The position numbers and the translations under genes are program-made. Below the pieces are notes generated by a model. That model was not told the origin of the DNA. It did not search any database and saw nothing but the letters and a program-made list of their open reading frames with translations. A DNA stretch of 60,519 nt. Origin: Enterocola sp045611845. GTDB lineage: Bacteria; Bacteroidota; Bacteroidia; Bacteroidales; Paludibacteraceae. Shown one piece after another: positions 1 to 8,423 of this stretch. The number at the start of each line of letters is the position of its first letter. Position 1 is the first letter of the stretch. Location of the stretch: assembly GCA_045611845.1 (NCBI GenBank), contig JAZKXZ010000029.1:1-60519 (forward strand), read 5' to 3'.

Positions 1-74
1 TTTCATTCTACCAAATATTTTGAGAAAAATTTTCAAAATATTTTTTAGAATCATTAAACTTAAACTCTATCAAA

Positions 75-155
75 CTGTCAAAGCTTTTTGTTGTGTTGAC
101 CACTCTTGGTCGAAAAGCGAATGCAAAGGTAGAAACTTTCACCATACGCTCCAAA
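75..155 (-). promoter_or_regulatory. strong leftward promoter with boxA-like leader, probably for an rRNA operon outside the window
   Basis: Read on the minus strand, TTTG (152-155), exactly 20 bases, then TACCTTTG (124-131) match the Bacteroidota -33/-7 promoter. A small hairpin (98-111, GACCA/TGGTC with a 4-base loop) and AAGCTTTGACAG (75-86) follow in the expected leader. The latter resembles the boxA antitermination element that precedes rRNA genes. The region just upstream is A/T-tract rich, as for an UP element. No start codon with a convincing protein follows before position 1. That an rRNA operon lies to the left is an inference. Confidence 0.55.
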
Positions 156-231
156 TATTTCAGCAACTTTTTTTAAAGAAAATACAACTTTTTTATAACT
201 GCTTGAAAATCAAGCGTGGTAAAAAATCGCT

Positions 232-382
232 TTTCTAGGCTATTCTCGCTAATGTTACAATGATGTTACAAAACTAATTAAATAGTCTTATTATACTTTC
301 CTAGACTTTGCATAAACTGCTTCAATTTTTATCTATAAAATACTAGATTTCTATTAAAAAGAGTAATATTTCAGTATATTTG
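232..382 (+). promoter_or_regulatory. intergenic region with promoter for the hemolysin III gene
   Basis: No gene is visible between the leftward promoter and 427. TATATTTG at 375-382 fits the -7 consensus and would start transcription about 38 bases before the ATG at 427. No clear -33 TTTG is present at the ideal distance; TTTC at 348-351 is the nearest candidate. Confidence 0.5.
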
Positions 383-426
383 TGCTGATATTATATACAT
401 TATTAATTAAAGACACCCCTATTTTT

Positions 427-1098
427 ATGGAAAAAGAACAGAAAAAAGCAAAGTACAGTAAAGAAGAAGAGGTTGTAAACACCATTACTCATAGTATTGG
501 TGCGGTGGGAACGTTGGTGGTTTGTGGAATTTTTGCGGTACAAGTTTATGAAAAAGGTAACGGACTAGATTTTTTAAGTATTATTCTTATGCTTTTGGGC
601 GTGAGTATATCTTATATTTTTTCTTCTGTTTATCATGGTATTTCTCATACCAACCCTGTGAAACAAACTTTAAGAAAATTTGATCATGCTTCTATATTTT
701 GGCATATTGCGGCATGCTACTCCCCTATTACACTTATTGCATTCTTAAGAGGTGGCGAAATTACACTTGGATGGGGAATGTTTGTGTTCTGTTGGCTTTT
801 TGCTGCTGTTGGTTCTGCTATGCTGCTTAGAAAGGTAAAAGAGAAAAATTATTTGGAAACCGCTTGCTATGTGCTAATGGGACTTACAATAGTATTTGCT
901 ATTAAAACATTTTATGACATAGTAGGTTTCGACACTGTAATATGGGTAATACTTGAAGGCGTGGCATATATAACAGGTGCTGTGCTATATTGTGTACACA
1001 AAGTTAAATATATGCATAGCGTGTTCCATGTGTTTATTATGCTTGGTGATGCATTCCACTTTGTTGCCGTGGGCAAGATTATTTCAAGCATGCTTTAA
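427..1098 (+). CDS. hemolysin III / PAQR family integral membrane protein
   Basis: A 223-residue protein with about seven hydrophobic segments. It carries the family signatures: NTITH near residue 18, SSVYHG (His70), FDHASIFWHIA (Asp86, His87) and a C-terminal pair of histidines in HVFIMLGDAFHF, which together form the zinc site of the PAQR/HlyIII fold. The family is related to adiponectin receptors, is probably a membrane hydrolase, and despite the name has no proven hemolysin role in most bacteria. The ATG at 427 is chosen over the in-frame GTG at 382 because that GTG overlaps the -7 box. It is monocistronic and convergent with the FISUMP gene. Confidence 0.9.
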   Translation: MEKEQKKAKYSKEEEVVNTITHSIGAVGTLVVCGIFAVQVYEKGNGLDFLSIILMLLGVSISYIFSSVYHGISHTNPVKQTLRKFDHASIFWHIAACYSPITLIAFLRGGEITLGWGMFVFCWLFAAVGSAMLLRKVKEKNYLETACYVLMGLTIVFAIKTFYDIVGFDTVIWVILEGVAYITGAVLYCVHKVKYMHSVFHVFIMLGDAFHFVAVGKIISSML

Positions 1099-1158
1099 TA
1101 TCTTGTTATTATGTGATAAATCGCTATAATGCGGTTCTCATATTTTACACTGTAGATT

Positions 1159-2760
1159 TTATAATAATACTGGGCGAATATACCATCCCCAATAACGTTC
1201 ATAACTTGTAGTCCTTAAACTAGCACCCTGAAAATAAAAAGCACAAGCATTTCTTGGACGTACTCTTTCTACTATCGTGGAGCTCCAATAAACACCAAAA
1301 TAATACTCTTGATCAATGTTTGTAGTAAATGGTATAAAAATACTATTTCCATTAATATTACTTATGACCTCGAAGCCTGGCACTTCATTTTTCCTTGTTC
1401 TAATCCACGTACAATTGTCTGGATTCATCAATTCTTTTATCTCTGATGCAGTAGGAATAGCCCATGTTCCACCCCAATGCACACGAGCTGCATCATCTTC
1501 AAAATCTAGTTGTGTATTTTTCAAATCTACTTTAGACGAGTATTTTTGAGGAACATATTTGGTTAATTGTGTATAATCACCGTCTTTACACAACATATAA
1601 TTATCCCATGTAAATTCTTGTTTGGTTTGCACTTCACCCCATGCATATTTATCACCTAATTCTTCTGGCGAAGATGCACCAAGATTGCACGTAGCCCATT
1701 TCACAGATAGTCCTAAATCTACATATTCGTGACCATTTGCATCAAAAAAAGACTCACAACTTAATCTAACCCATTGTGCATAAAGTTCTATGTCTGAAGA
1801 AACTGTTAGTTTTGCTCCATCTTCATACATAATGCCAGAGCCATCTTCTTTGGTATTCCAACCAACAAAGCCTCTACATTTATATGACATAGGAGGTAGC
1901 TGTACCAATTCCCCACATTGGGCTGTAATTGAAGACATATTTCCATCTGCACCATTACTATTAAAACTAATTGTACATGTAAAATTGTCTGCTAATACAG
2001 GACGCACAGCAATGCCATAATAACGATTTATTCCTGTGATACGTATAGAATCTTCATTGGTAATTAAACAATATGCATAAGAATTTTCTTTCGAACTATA
2101 AAGGCTATACTTAATCGGTTTTGAATTAGCCCAGATGGCTGTATATTCATGTGTTCCATATATTTTACCATCGCAGTCGATACCTGATGCTGGTAAGAAA
2201 ATACTATTGCCATTTATGTTACTTGTGACTTTGTAACCATTATTAGTAAATACCTTTTGACCTTCCCTTGTATCATATACTGCCTTTTGAGTGGTCCAAG
2301 TCCAGGTACAATTATTAATTAGTTCTTCCAATTCCTCTTTTGTAGGGATACGCCAATTGCCTCCCCAATGTACATTTGCAGCATCATCTATAAGTTCAAG
2401 TACTGTTCTATTATCTATACCATCTCCCTTTTCACCAGAGACATATTTTGTCATTTCGCTAATATCATTACTTCCAGATGGTTGGTACCACTTATATAAT
2501 TTCTTGGTAAACAAGGTTTTAGCTTTAGTTGTTTCACCCCATCCGAAACGGTCTCCATTATATACTGGAGTTATTGCACTCACATTGCATGTTGCCCATT
2601 TCACAGAAAGTCCTAAATCTACATAAGCATGACCTTCAGACATTCCTGCAGAAGAATAATCTATATTACCATCTAGAGATATTGGCTCTTCATCTTTATC
2701 TACACATGAAGTAAGCACAGATAAAATAAGGATATTTAAAAGAAAAAGTAGTTTTTTCAT
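1159..2760 (-). CDS. FISUMP-domain lipoprotein with one InlB B-repeat
   Basis: A 533-residue predicted surface lipoprotein. The signal peptide ends in a lipobox (VLTSC, Cys19). Two FISUMP domains (Fibrobacter succinogenes major paralogous domain) at about 43-255 and 343-533 share YVDLGLSVKWATCN, W(R/A)IPT and (A/Y)xRPVL. Between them (about 258-332) sits a Listeria-Bacteroides InlB B-repeat with GFVGWNTKEDGSG and ending YAQW. Such proteins are probably adhesive or carbohydrate-interacting, with no proven function. The ATG lies 1 base after the sufE stop and no promoter is visible in the junction, so it is likely co-transcribed with the suf genes. No clear terminator is seen downstream. Confidence 0.88.
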   Translation of the reverse strand: MKKLLFLLNILILSVLTSCVDKDEEPISLDGNIDYSSAGMSEGHAYVDLGLSVKWATCNVSAITPVYNGDRFGWGETTKAKTLFTKKLYKWYQPSGSNDISEMTKYVSGEKGDGIDNRTVLELIDDAANVHWGGNWRIPTKEELEELINNCTWTWTTQKAVYDTREGQKVFTNNGYKVTSNINGNSIFLPASGIDCDGKIYGTHEYTAIWANSKPIKYSLYSSKENSYAYCLITNEDSIRITGINRYYGIAVRPVLADNFTCTISFNSNGADGNMSSITAQCGELVQLPPMSYKCRGFVGWNTKEDGSGIMYEDGAKLTVSSDIELYAQWVRLSCESFFDANGHEYVDLGLSVKWATCNLGASSPEELGDKYAWGEVQTKQEFTWDNYMLCKDGDYTQLTKYVPQKYSSKVDLKNTQLDFEDDAARVHWGGTWAIPTASEIKELMNPDNCTWIRTRKNEVPGFEVISNINGNSIFIPFTTNIDQEYYFGVYWSSTIVERVRPRNACAFYFQGASLRTTSYERYWGWYIRPVLL

Positions 2761-2761
2761 C

Positions 2762-3178
2762 TTATCTATTGAATGCGATGGCGTAGAATTTGATTTGTTT
2801 TACCATGGCAAGAAGGCCGTTGGAACGTGTTGGTGAAAGGTGTTCTTTAAGGCCAATTTCGTTGATGAAATATAGCTCACTGTCAAGGATTTCTTGTGGT
2901 GTGTGACCACTTACTACGTTTAGAAGTAGTGCTAGAATACCTTTTACAATAACAGCATCGCTGTCGCCTGTGAAGATTATGTTGCCTTCTTCGTTTAATG
3001 TGGCATCAATCCAAACTTTACTTTGACAACCTTCGATAAGGTTTTCTGGAAGTTTTTTCTCGTCTGGGAATGCTGGAAGTTCATTTCCTAATTCTATAAT
3101 ACGGCTATATTTGTCGAACCAATCGTCGAAAATTGAGGAATCTTCGATAATTTCGTCTTGTAACTCATTAATTGTCAT
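2762..3178 (-). CDS. sufE: SufE family sulfur acceptor protein
   Basis: 138 residues. SufE accepts the persulfide sulfur from SufS and passes it to the SufBCD scaffold during Fe-S cluster assembly. The catalytic Cys51 lies in the conserved LIEGCQSKVW motif, and the SufE fold is full length. It starts 30 bases after the sufS stop and is the last canonical suf gene of the operon. Position and motif together make the call firm. Confidence 0.95.
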   Translation of the reverse strand: MTINELQDEIIEDSSIFDDWFDKYSRIIELGNELPAFPDEKKLPENLIEGCQSKVWIDATLNEEGNIIFTGDSDAVIVKGILALLLNVVSGHTPQEILDSELYFINEIGLKEHLSPTRSNGLLAMVKQIKFYAIAFNR

Positions 3179-3208
3179 AACTTACTAGATTTAAATAAAT
3201 TATACTAT

Positions 3209-4432
3209 TTAAAAAAGTTTTTTCACTCGCTCAATACCTGCAATTAGGGCGTCGATTTCTTCTGTGGTATTGTATAGAGCAAATGATGCACGAAGTGTGC
3301 CTTCAATGCCAAAGTGCTTCATAATTGGTTGTGCGCAGTGGTGTCCTGTGCGTAGTGCAATACCTAGTTTGTCTAGAAGTGTGCCCATATCGTAGTGATG
3401 AATATCGCCCACTTGCATAGAAATTACAGCACTTTTGTGCTCTGATGTGCCAAAGAAACGAATGTCACCAAGATTTTTTAGTTTTTCAGTGGCATAGTTT
3501 AGCAGATATGTTTCGTAGGCTGCAATTTCGTCCATACCGATGTTTTGCACATAACGAATAGCTTCTGCTAGTGCTGTAGAACCTATAAAATCTGGTGTTC
3601 CAGCTTCAAATTTGTATGGAAGTTCGTTGAAAGTGGTATTTTCAAAGCTAACTTGTGCAATCATTTCGCCACCGCCCTGGTATGGTACCATGGCATCTAA
3701 CCATTTTTCTTTTCCATATAACACACCCATTCCTGTAGGACCATAAATTTTGTGACCAGAGAATACGTAAAAATCTACGTCTAGGTCTTTTACGTTTACA
3801 GAAATGTGTGGCACAGATTGTGCACCATCGATAAGAACAGGCACATTGTGTGAATGAGCAATGCTAATTATCTCTTTTACAGGGTTTATAGTACCTAAAA
3901 CATTAGAAACATGGGTAGATGCTACTAGTTTTGTGCGTTCTGTAAAGAGTGAAGCGTAAGTTTCTAGGTCCAACTCGCCTTTTTCGTTGAATGGAATTAC
4001 TTTAATTGTAATGCCTTTGCGAGTGCGAAGAAGTTGCCATGGAACAATGTTTGAGTGGTGTTCCATTTCTGAGATGATAATTTCATCTCCTTCTTTTAGG
4101 AATGTTTCGCCAAAGCTGTATGCAACAAGATTTATAGACTCTGTGGTGCCACGAGTGAAAATAATTTCGTGTGAATGCTCTGCACCAAGAAAATTTTGCA
4201 CTGTTTTGCGTGCATCTTCGTGCGCTTCTGTTGCCATTTGGCTAAGGAAGTGAACGCCACGATGCACATTGGCATTTTGACGAGTGTAACCTTCTTCTAT
4301 TTTTTTAATTACAGACCAAGGTTTTTGAGTGGTAGCAGCATTGTCTAGGTACACCAACTTGTGTTTGTGTACTGTTTCGCTTAAGATTGGACAGCTTTCG
4401 CGAATCTGCTCTATATTGTTTTTTATATACAT
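3209..4432 (-). CDS. sufS: SufS cysteine desulfurase (class V aminotransferase fold, PLP)
   Basis: 407 residues from the ATG at 4432, which overlaps the sufD stop by one base; an in-frame TTG three codons upstream is less likely. It converts cysteine to alanine and a protein persulfide. Visible features: YLDNAATTQ near the N terminus, HHSNIVPW, DGAQSVPH (PLP pocket), SGHKIYGPTG with the Schiff-base lysine, and RTGHHCAQP with the catalytic cysteine near the C terminus. It works with SufE, encoded directly downstream. Spacing shows the same operon as sufBCD. Confidence 0.97.
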   Translation of the reverse strand: MYIKNNIEQIRESCPILSETVHKHKLVYLDNAATTQKPWSVIKKIEEGYTRQNANVHRGVHFLSQMATEAHEDARKTVQNFLGAEHSHEIIFTRGTTESINLVAYSFGETFLKEGDEIIISEMEHHSNIVPWQLLRTRKGITIKVIPFNEKGELDLETYASLFTERTKLVASTHVSNVLGTINPVKEIISIAHSHNVPVLIDGAQSVPHISVNVKDLDVDFYVFSGHKIYGPTGMGVLYGKEKWLDAMVPYQGGGEMIAQVSFENTTFNELPYKFEAGTPDFIGSTALAEAIRYVQNIGMDEIAAYETYLLNYATEKLKNLGDIRFFGTSEHKSAVISMQVGDIHHYDMGTLLDKLGIALRTGHHCAQPIMKHFGIEGTLRASFALYNTTEEIDALIAGIERVKKLF

Positions 4433-5736
4433 TATCTGCAAATTTTACAACCGCTACAGTGTGAGTTTTCTCCACGTAGGCGGCGTTCTATTAATAGTTG
4501 CAAACGATCTTTTAGAGGTTCTATGCGCACATTGTCTAGCACGTCGTGTACAAAGGCAAACATAAGTAGCATTTTTGCTTCTGCAGGGTCGATACCTCTA
4601 GCACGCATATAGAACAACGCATTTTCATCTAACTGACCCACTGTAGCTCCGTGATTACACTTAACGTCGTCGGCATAGATTTCTAGCTGTGGACGTGTGT
4701 GCATACGAGCTTCTTTAGAAAGACATAGGTTTCTGTTGGTTTGGTAAGCCTGGGTTTGTTGTGCATCTTTAAGCACTTTAATTAATCCATAGAAATCACC
4801 TACCGAATTATCATCTAGAATATATTTGAATAATTCGTTGCTTGTGGCACCTGCTACATTGTGGTTTATAAAGGTGTGATTTTCTATTTTTTCTGAGTCT
4901 TGACCTAAACCTAAGCCATTAAGTGATAGATATGCACCTTTACCATTTAGGTTTGCCACTACACAATTGTGAGTTTTACCATTGGCAAGTGTAATTAAAT
5001 TTGAAAGCACTTGCGAACCCTCTTCTTGATAGATTTGAAGAGTGGAAATATTTGTGGTTTTAGATGAAGAACTTTCTAATTTATAGTGTTCGTATGTAGA
5101 ATTTTTACCCACAAATACTTGTGTAAGACGGTTTGAAAGGTAATTTACCTCTTCGCCGTATGCGTGATCGCAGACCAAAACTTGTGCTTTTGCATTTTCT
5201 CCTATAATGGCTAGATTGTGGCTCACTGCCATCATATCTACCTTGCCATACATAAGATTTACAAGTTGGATAGGTTTTTCTAGTTTTACTCCATCTGGAA
5301 TATAGATAAACATACCATCTTGCGCAAGCAAAGTGTTTATTGCCATATCTGAAGAAGAAACATTTGTTTGCTCGAAATATGGTTTTATTAAATCTGCATA
5401 ATTTTTAAATGCGTTGGAAAGGCTACAAATAATTACACCTTTTGGAAGGTTTGCTTCTGCTACTTGAGCATAGAAACTATCGTTTAACACAAGGTAGTTT
5501 GAGGTTGCCAAACCAGGGATATCGCATCTGAAAAGGCTAAATGGGTCGCCTTGAAAAGGCAAGCGACGCACATTGATGCCGTAGTCTAAGGCGTATGCAT
5601 CTTTAAAAGATTCTATTTCTTTATCAGCAAGAAAATTAATTGCCTCGGTGCGTTTTTCTTCCCACCAAAGAGGCTTATCTGCTTGAAATAGAGCCTTATT
5701 TTCGTTGAATAACGCTATGTAACTGTCTTGAACCAT
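4432..5736 (-). CDS. sufD: Fe-S cluster assembly protein SufD
   Basis: 434 residues. SufD is a beta-helix scaffold subunit that pairs with SufB and binds SufC to build Fe-S clusters. The C-terminal half shows the SufBD core, for example LEIYADDVKCNHGATVGQLD followed by an FYMRARGI segment. Its first base overlaps the last base of sufC, and its stop overlaps the sufS start, indicating translational coupling. The C terminus ends in two Cys-containing turns (HCSGCKICR), a tail I do not recall as typical for SufD. Confidence 0.95.
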   Translation of the reverse strand: MVQDSYIALFNENKALFQADKPLWWEEKRTEAINFLADKEIESFKDAYALDYGINVRRLPFQGDPFSLFRCDIPGLATSNYLVLNDSFYAQVAEANLPKGVIICSLSNAFKNYADLIKPYFEQTNVSSSDMAINTLLAQDGMFIYIPDGVKLEKPIQLVNLMYGKVDMMAVSHNLAIIGENAKAQVLVCDHAYGEEVNYLSNRLTQVFVGKNSTYEHYKLESSSSKTTNISTLQIYQEEGSQVLSNLITLANGKTHNCVVANLNGKGAYLSLNGLGLGQDSEKIENHTFINHNVAGATSNELFKYILDDNSVGDFYGLIKVLKDAQQTQAYQTNRNLCLSKEARMHTRPQLEIYADDVKCNHGATVGQLDENALFYMRARGIDPAEAKMLLMFAFVHDVLDNVRIEPLKDRLQLLIERRLRGENSHCSGCKICR

Positions 5737-6488
5737 TACTCTCCTACTTCTTTTTTAATCCAATCGTATCCTTTTTCTTCAAGAACTGCCACTAATTCGC
5801 GTCCTGCAGTTTTCACTATGCGACCTTTGTATAGAATATGTACAATATCTGGCACAATATAGTCTAAAAGACGTTGGTAGTGAGTGATAACAATAGATGC
5901 GTTTTCTGGGGTTTTAAGTTGGTTTACGCCGTTTGCCACTATGCGTAGAGCATCAATATCTAGACCTGAGTCTGTTTCGTCTAGAATAGATAAACATGGT
6001 TCTAGCATAGCCATTTGGAAGATTTCGTTACGTTTCTTTTCTCCACCAGAGAAACCTTCGTTTACAGAACGGTTTGCAAGTTTATTGTCAAGCTCTACAA
6101 TTTCTTTTTTTGCACGCATAAGTTTAAGAAACTCACCTGCAGAAAGTGCTTCCTGACCTTTGTATTTGCGATGTTCGTTTACTGCTGCACGCATAAAGTT
6201 TACCATACTCACACCAGGTATTTCTACTGGGTATTGGAAACTTAGGAAAAGACCTGCACGAGAACGTTCTTCTGCTGGCATAGCCAACAAATCTTTTCCA
6301 TTGAATGTTACAGAACCTTTTGTTACAGTAAATGCTGGGTGACCTGCAAGTACAGATGAAAGTGTACTTTTACCAGAGCCGTTAGGACCCATAATGGCAT
6401 GTACTTCACCTGCTTTTACACTAAGGTTAATCCCTCTTAATATTTCTTTGCCGTTTACTTCGGCATGTAAATCTACTATTTCTAACAT
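5736..6488 (-). CDS. sufC: Fe-S cluster assembly ATPase SufC
   Basis: 250 residues. ABC-type ATPase that drives conformational change in the SufB-SufD scaffold; cytoplasmic, not a transporter. Walker A is GPNGSGKST (34-42), the signature is FSGGEKKRNE, the Walker B end is SILDETDSGLD, and the switch histidine lies in VITHYQRLL. The SGGEKKRNEI form is typical of SufC rather than of other ABC ATPases. It lies 1 base after sufB and overlaps sufD by one base. Confidence 0.97.
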   Translation of the reverse strand: MLEIVDLHAEVNGKEILRGINLSVKAGEVHAIMGPNGSGKSTLSSVLAGHPAFTVTKGSVTFNGKDLLAMPAEERSRAGLFLSFQYPVEIPGVSMVNFMRAAVNEHRKYKGQEALSAGEFLKLMRAKKEIVELDNKLANRSVNEGFSGGEKKRNEIFQMAMLEPCLSILDETDSGLDIDALRIVANGVNQLKTPENASIVITHYQRLLDYIVPDIVHILYKGRIVKTAGRELVAVLEEKGYDWIKKEVGE

Positions 6489-6489
6489 A

Positions 6490-7935
6490 TTAACCTACAC
6501 TTCCTTCTAGAGAAATTTGCAATAGTTTTTGTGCTTCTACAGCAAATTCCATTGGTAATTTATTTAGAACTTCTTTTGCAAAACCATTTACGATAAGTCC
6601 TACAGCATCTTCTGTGGAAATACCGCGTTGGTTGCAATAGAATAGTTGGTCTTCATTAATTTTTGATGTACTTGCTTCGTGCTCTAAAATGGCAGAAGGA
6701 TTGTGTACATCTATCACTGGGAATGTATGTGCTCCGCATTCTGAACCTAAAAGAAGGCTATCGCATTGTGAGAAATTGCGGGCATTGTCTGCATTTGATG
6801 CTACACGTACCAAACCACGATATGAGTTTTGGCTTTTGCCTGCAGAAATACCTTTAGACACTATGCGAGAACGGGTATTTTTACCCAAATGAATCATTTT
6901 TGTACCTGTATCGGCTTGTTGATAGTGGTTTGTAAATGCCACTGAATAAAATTCTCCTACAGAATTGTCACCTTTAAGGATACAGCTAGGATACTTCCAT
7001 GTAATAGCAGAACCTGTTTCTACTTGTGTCCAAGAAATTTTAGATGATTCGCCTTTACAGATGGCACGTTTTGATACGAAGTTGTAAATACCACCTTTTC
7101 CGTCTTTGTCGCCAGGATACCAGTTTTGAACGGTAGAATATTTCACCTCAGCTCTATCCATAGCTACAATTTCTACTATAGCTGCGTGAAGCTGATTTTC
7201 GTCGCGTTGTGGAGCTGTACAACCCTCTAAATATGACACATACGAATCATCGTCTGCCACTATTAGGGTGCGTTCAAACTGACCTGTATTTACAGCATTG
7301 ATACGGAAATATGTGGAAAGTTCCATAGGACAACGTACTCCCTTTGGAATATATACAAAAGAGCCATCACTAAACACAGCACAGTTTAGGGCTGCGTAAT
7401 AATTATCTGTATAAGGAACTACAGAGCCTAGATATTTTTTTACAAGTTCTGGGTGTTCTTTAACAGCTTCGCTGATAGAACAGAAAATAACACCAAGCTT
7501 GGCTAGTTCGTCTTTGTATGTGGTTTTAATAGAAGTACTATCCATTACAGCATCTACTGCCATACCAGATAGTCTTTTTTGCTCTTCTAGTGGAATACCC
7601 AACTTATCAAATGTTTTTAATAATTCTGGGTCCACCTCATCTAAGCTTTGTGGAGCATTTTTTCTAGGTGCTGCGTAATATGAAATAGACTGAAAATCTA
7701 TTTCTGGAATATCAAGATGTGCCCATGTTGGCACAGAAAGTGTTTTCCAGTATGCAAATGCTTTTAGACGAAACTCTAAAAGCCATTCTGGTTCTTCTTT
7801 CTTAGCAGAAATCCATCTTACCACTTCTTCAGACAAACCAACAGGAATGGTTTCTGTTTCTATGTCTGTGGAAAATCCATATTTATATTCGCCAGAAGCT
7901 ATTTCCTCTATAATTCCGTTTTCTTTGCTTTCCAT
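6490..7935 (-). CDS. sufB: Fe-S cluster assembly scaffold SufB
   Basis: 481 residues, the usual SufB length. It is the main scaffold of the SUF Fe-S assembly complex. Recognisable segments include the RCPMELSTYFRIN region, SYVSYLEGCTAPQRDENQLH with the conserved cysteine, and the C-terminal EHEASTSKINEDQLFYCNQR stretch that distinguishes SufB from SufD. The ATG at 7935 follows the cvpA stop by 2 bases. Gene order sufB-C-D-S-E is the classic SUF operon, here fused behind the infB block. Confidence 0.97.
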   Translation of the reverse strand: MESKENGIIEEIASGEYKYGFSTDIETETIPVGLSEEVVRWISAKKEEPEWLLEFRLKAFAYWKTLSVPTWAHLDIPEIDFQSISYYAAPRKNAPQSLDEVDPELLKTFDKLGIPLEEQKRLSGMAVDAVMDSTSIKTTYKDELAKLGVIFCSISEAVKEHPELVKKYLGSVVPYTDNYYAALNCAVFSDGSFVYIPKGVRCPMELSTYFRINAVNTGQFERTLIVADDDSYVSYLEGCTAPQRDENQLHAAIVEIVAMDRAEVKYSTVQNWYPGDKDGKGGIYNFVSKRAICKGESSKISWTQVETGSAITWKYPSCILKGDNSVGEFYSVAFTNHYQQADTGTKMIHLGKNTRSRIVSKGISAGKSQNSYRGLVRVASNADNARNFSQCDSLLLGSECGAHTFPVIDVHNPSAILEHEASTSKINEDQLFYCNQRGISTEDAVGLIVNGFAKEVLNKLPMEFAVEAQKLLQISLEGSVG

Positions 7936-7937
7936 AT

Positions 7938-8423
7938 TTATAGCTTAACGTATGGCATAATGGTTGGAACTACGTTTTTAATAGGCTCATATAGAAGTGA
8001 TTCTGATTTTTTCTCTGGTGTTAGAAACTCAAATTTACTGTTTGCATATTCTATTACCATTATGAAGAAACTAAGTATAATTGCCCATTTAAAGAAGCCA
8101 AATAAAGCTCCTAAAAGTTTGTTTAACCAACCTAATAAAATTAAGTGTAAAAATTTATCTAATATTCGTGCTATTATGGCAACTACTATCATCACAGCCA
8201 CGAAAATGGTTACATATGCTATTGATAGACATTGTCTTGCCGACAATGTAAACCATTCTTGAATGGTTGGTGATAAATCTGCAGCATAAGTTTGTGCTAA
8301 AGTTATGCCTAAAATCAACCCTACAAAAACTGATAATGAACGAACAAATCCGCTCATTAGACCCCTTACTATCCCCCAAATAAGAGGGATAGCAAAGAAT
8401 ATGTCTAAATAACTAAATTCCAT
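7938..8423 (-). CDS. CvpA family inner-membrane protein
   Basis: 161 residues with four predicted membrane helices. The start (DIFFAIPLIWGIVRGLMSG) and the GLILGITLAQ helix match the CvpA family, named for colicin V production in E. coli; in other bacteria it is linked to envelope or purine-stress phenotypes with no fixed biochemical role. Its ATG overlaps the infB stop by one base, and sufB follows 2 bases downstream, so it bridges the translation and Fe-S halves of the operon. Confidence 0.87.
   Translation of the reverse strand: MEFSYLDIFFAIPLIWGIVRGLMSGFVRSLSVFVGLILGITLAQTYAADLSPTIQEWFTLSARQCLSIAYVTIFVAVMIVVAIIARILDKFLHLILLGWLNKLLGALFGFFKWAIILSFFIMVIEYANSKFEFLTPEKKSESLLYEPIKNVVPTIMPYVKL

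Noticed and set aside
20..238. 72-codon open frame on the plus strand at the left edge
   Set aside because: It lies across a strong leftward promoter and leader, has low-complexity composition and no recognisable domain.
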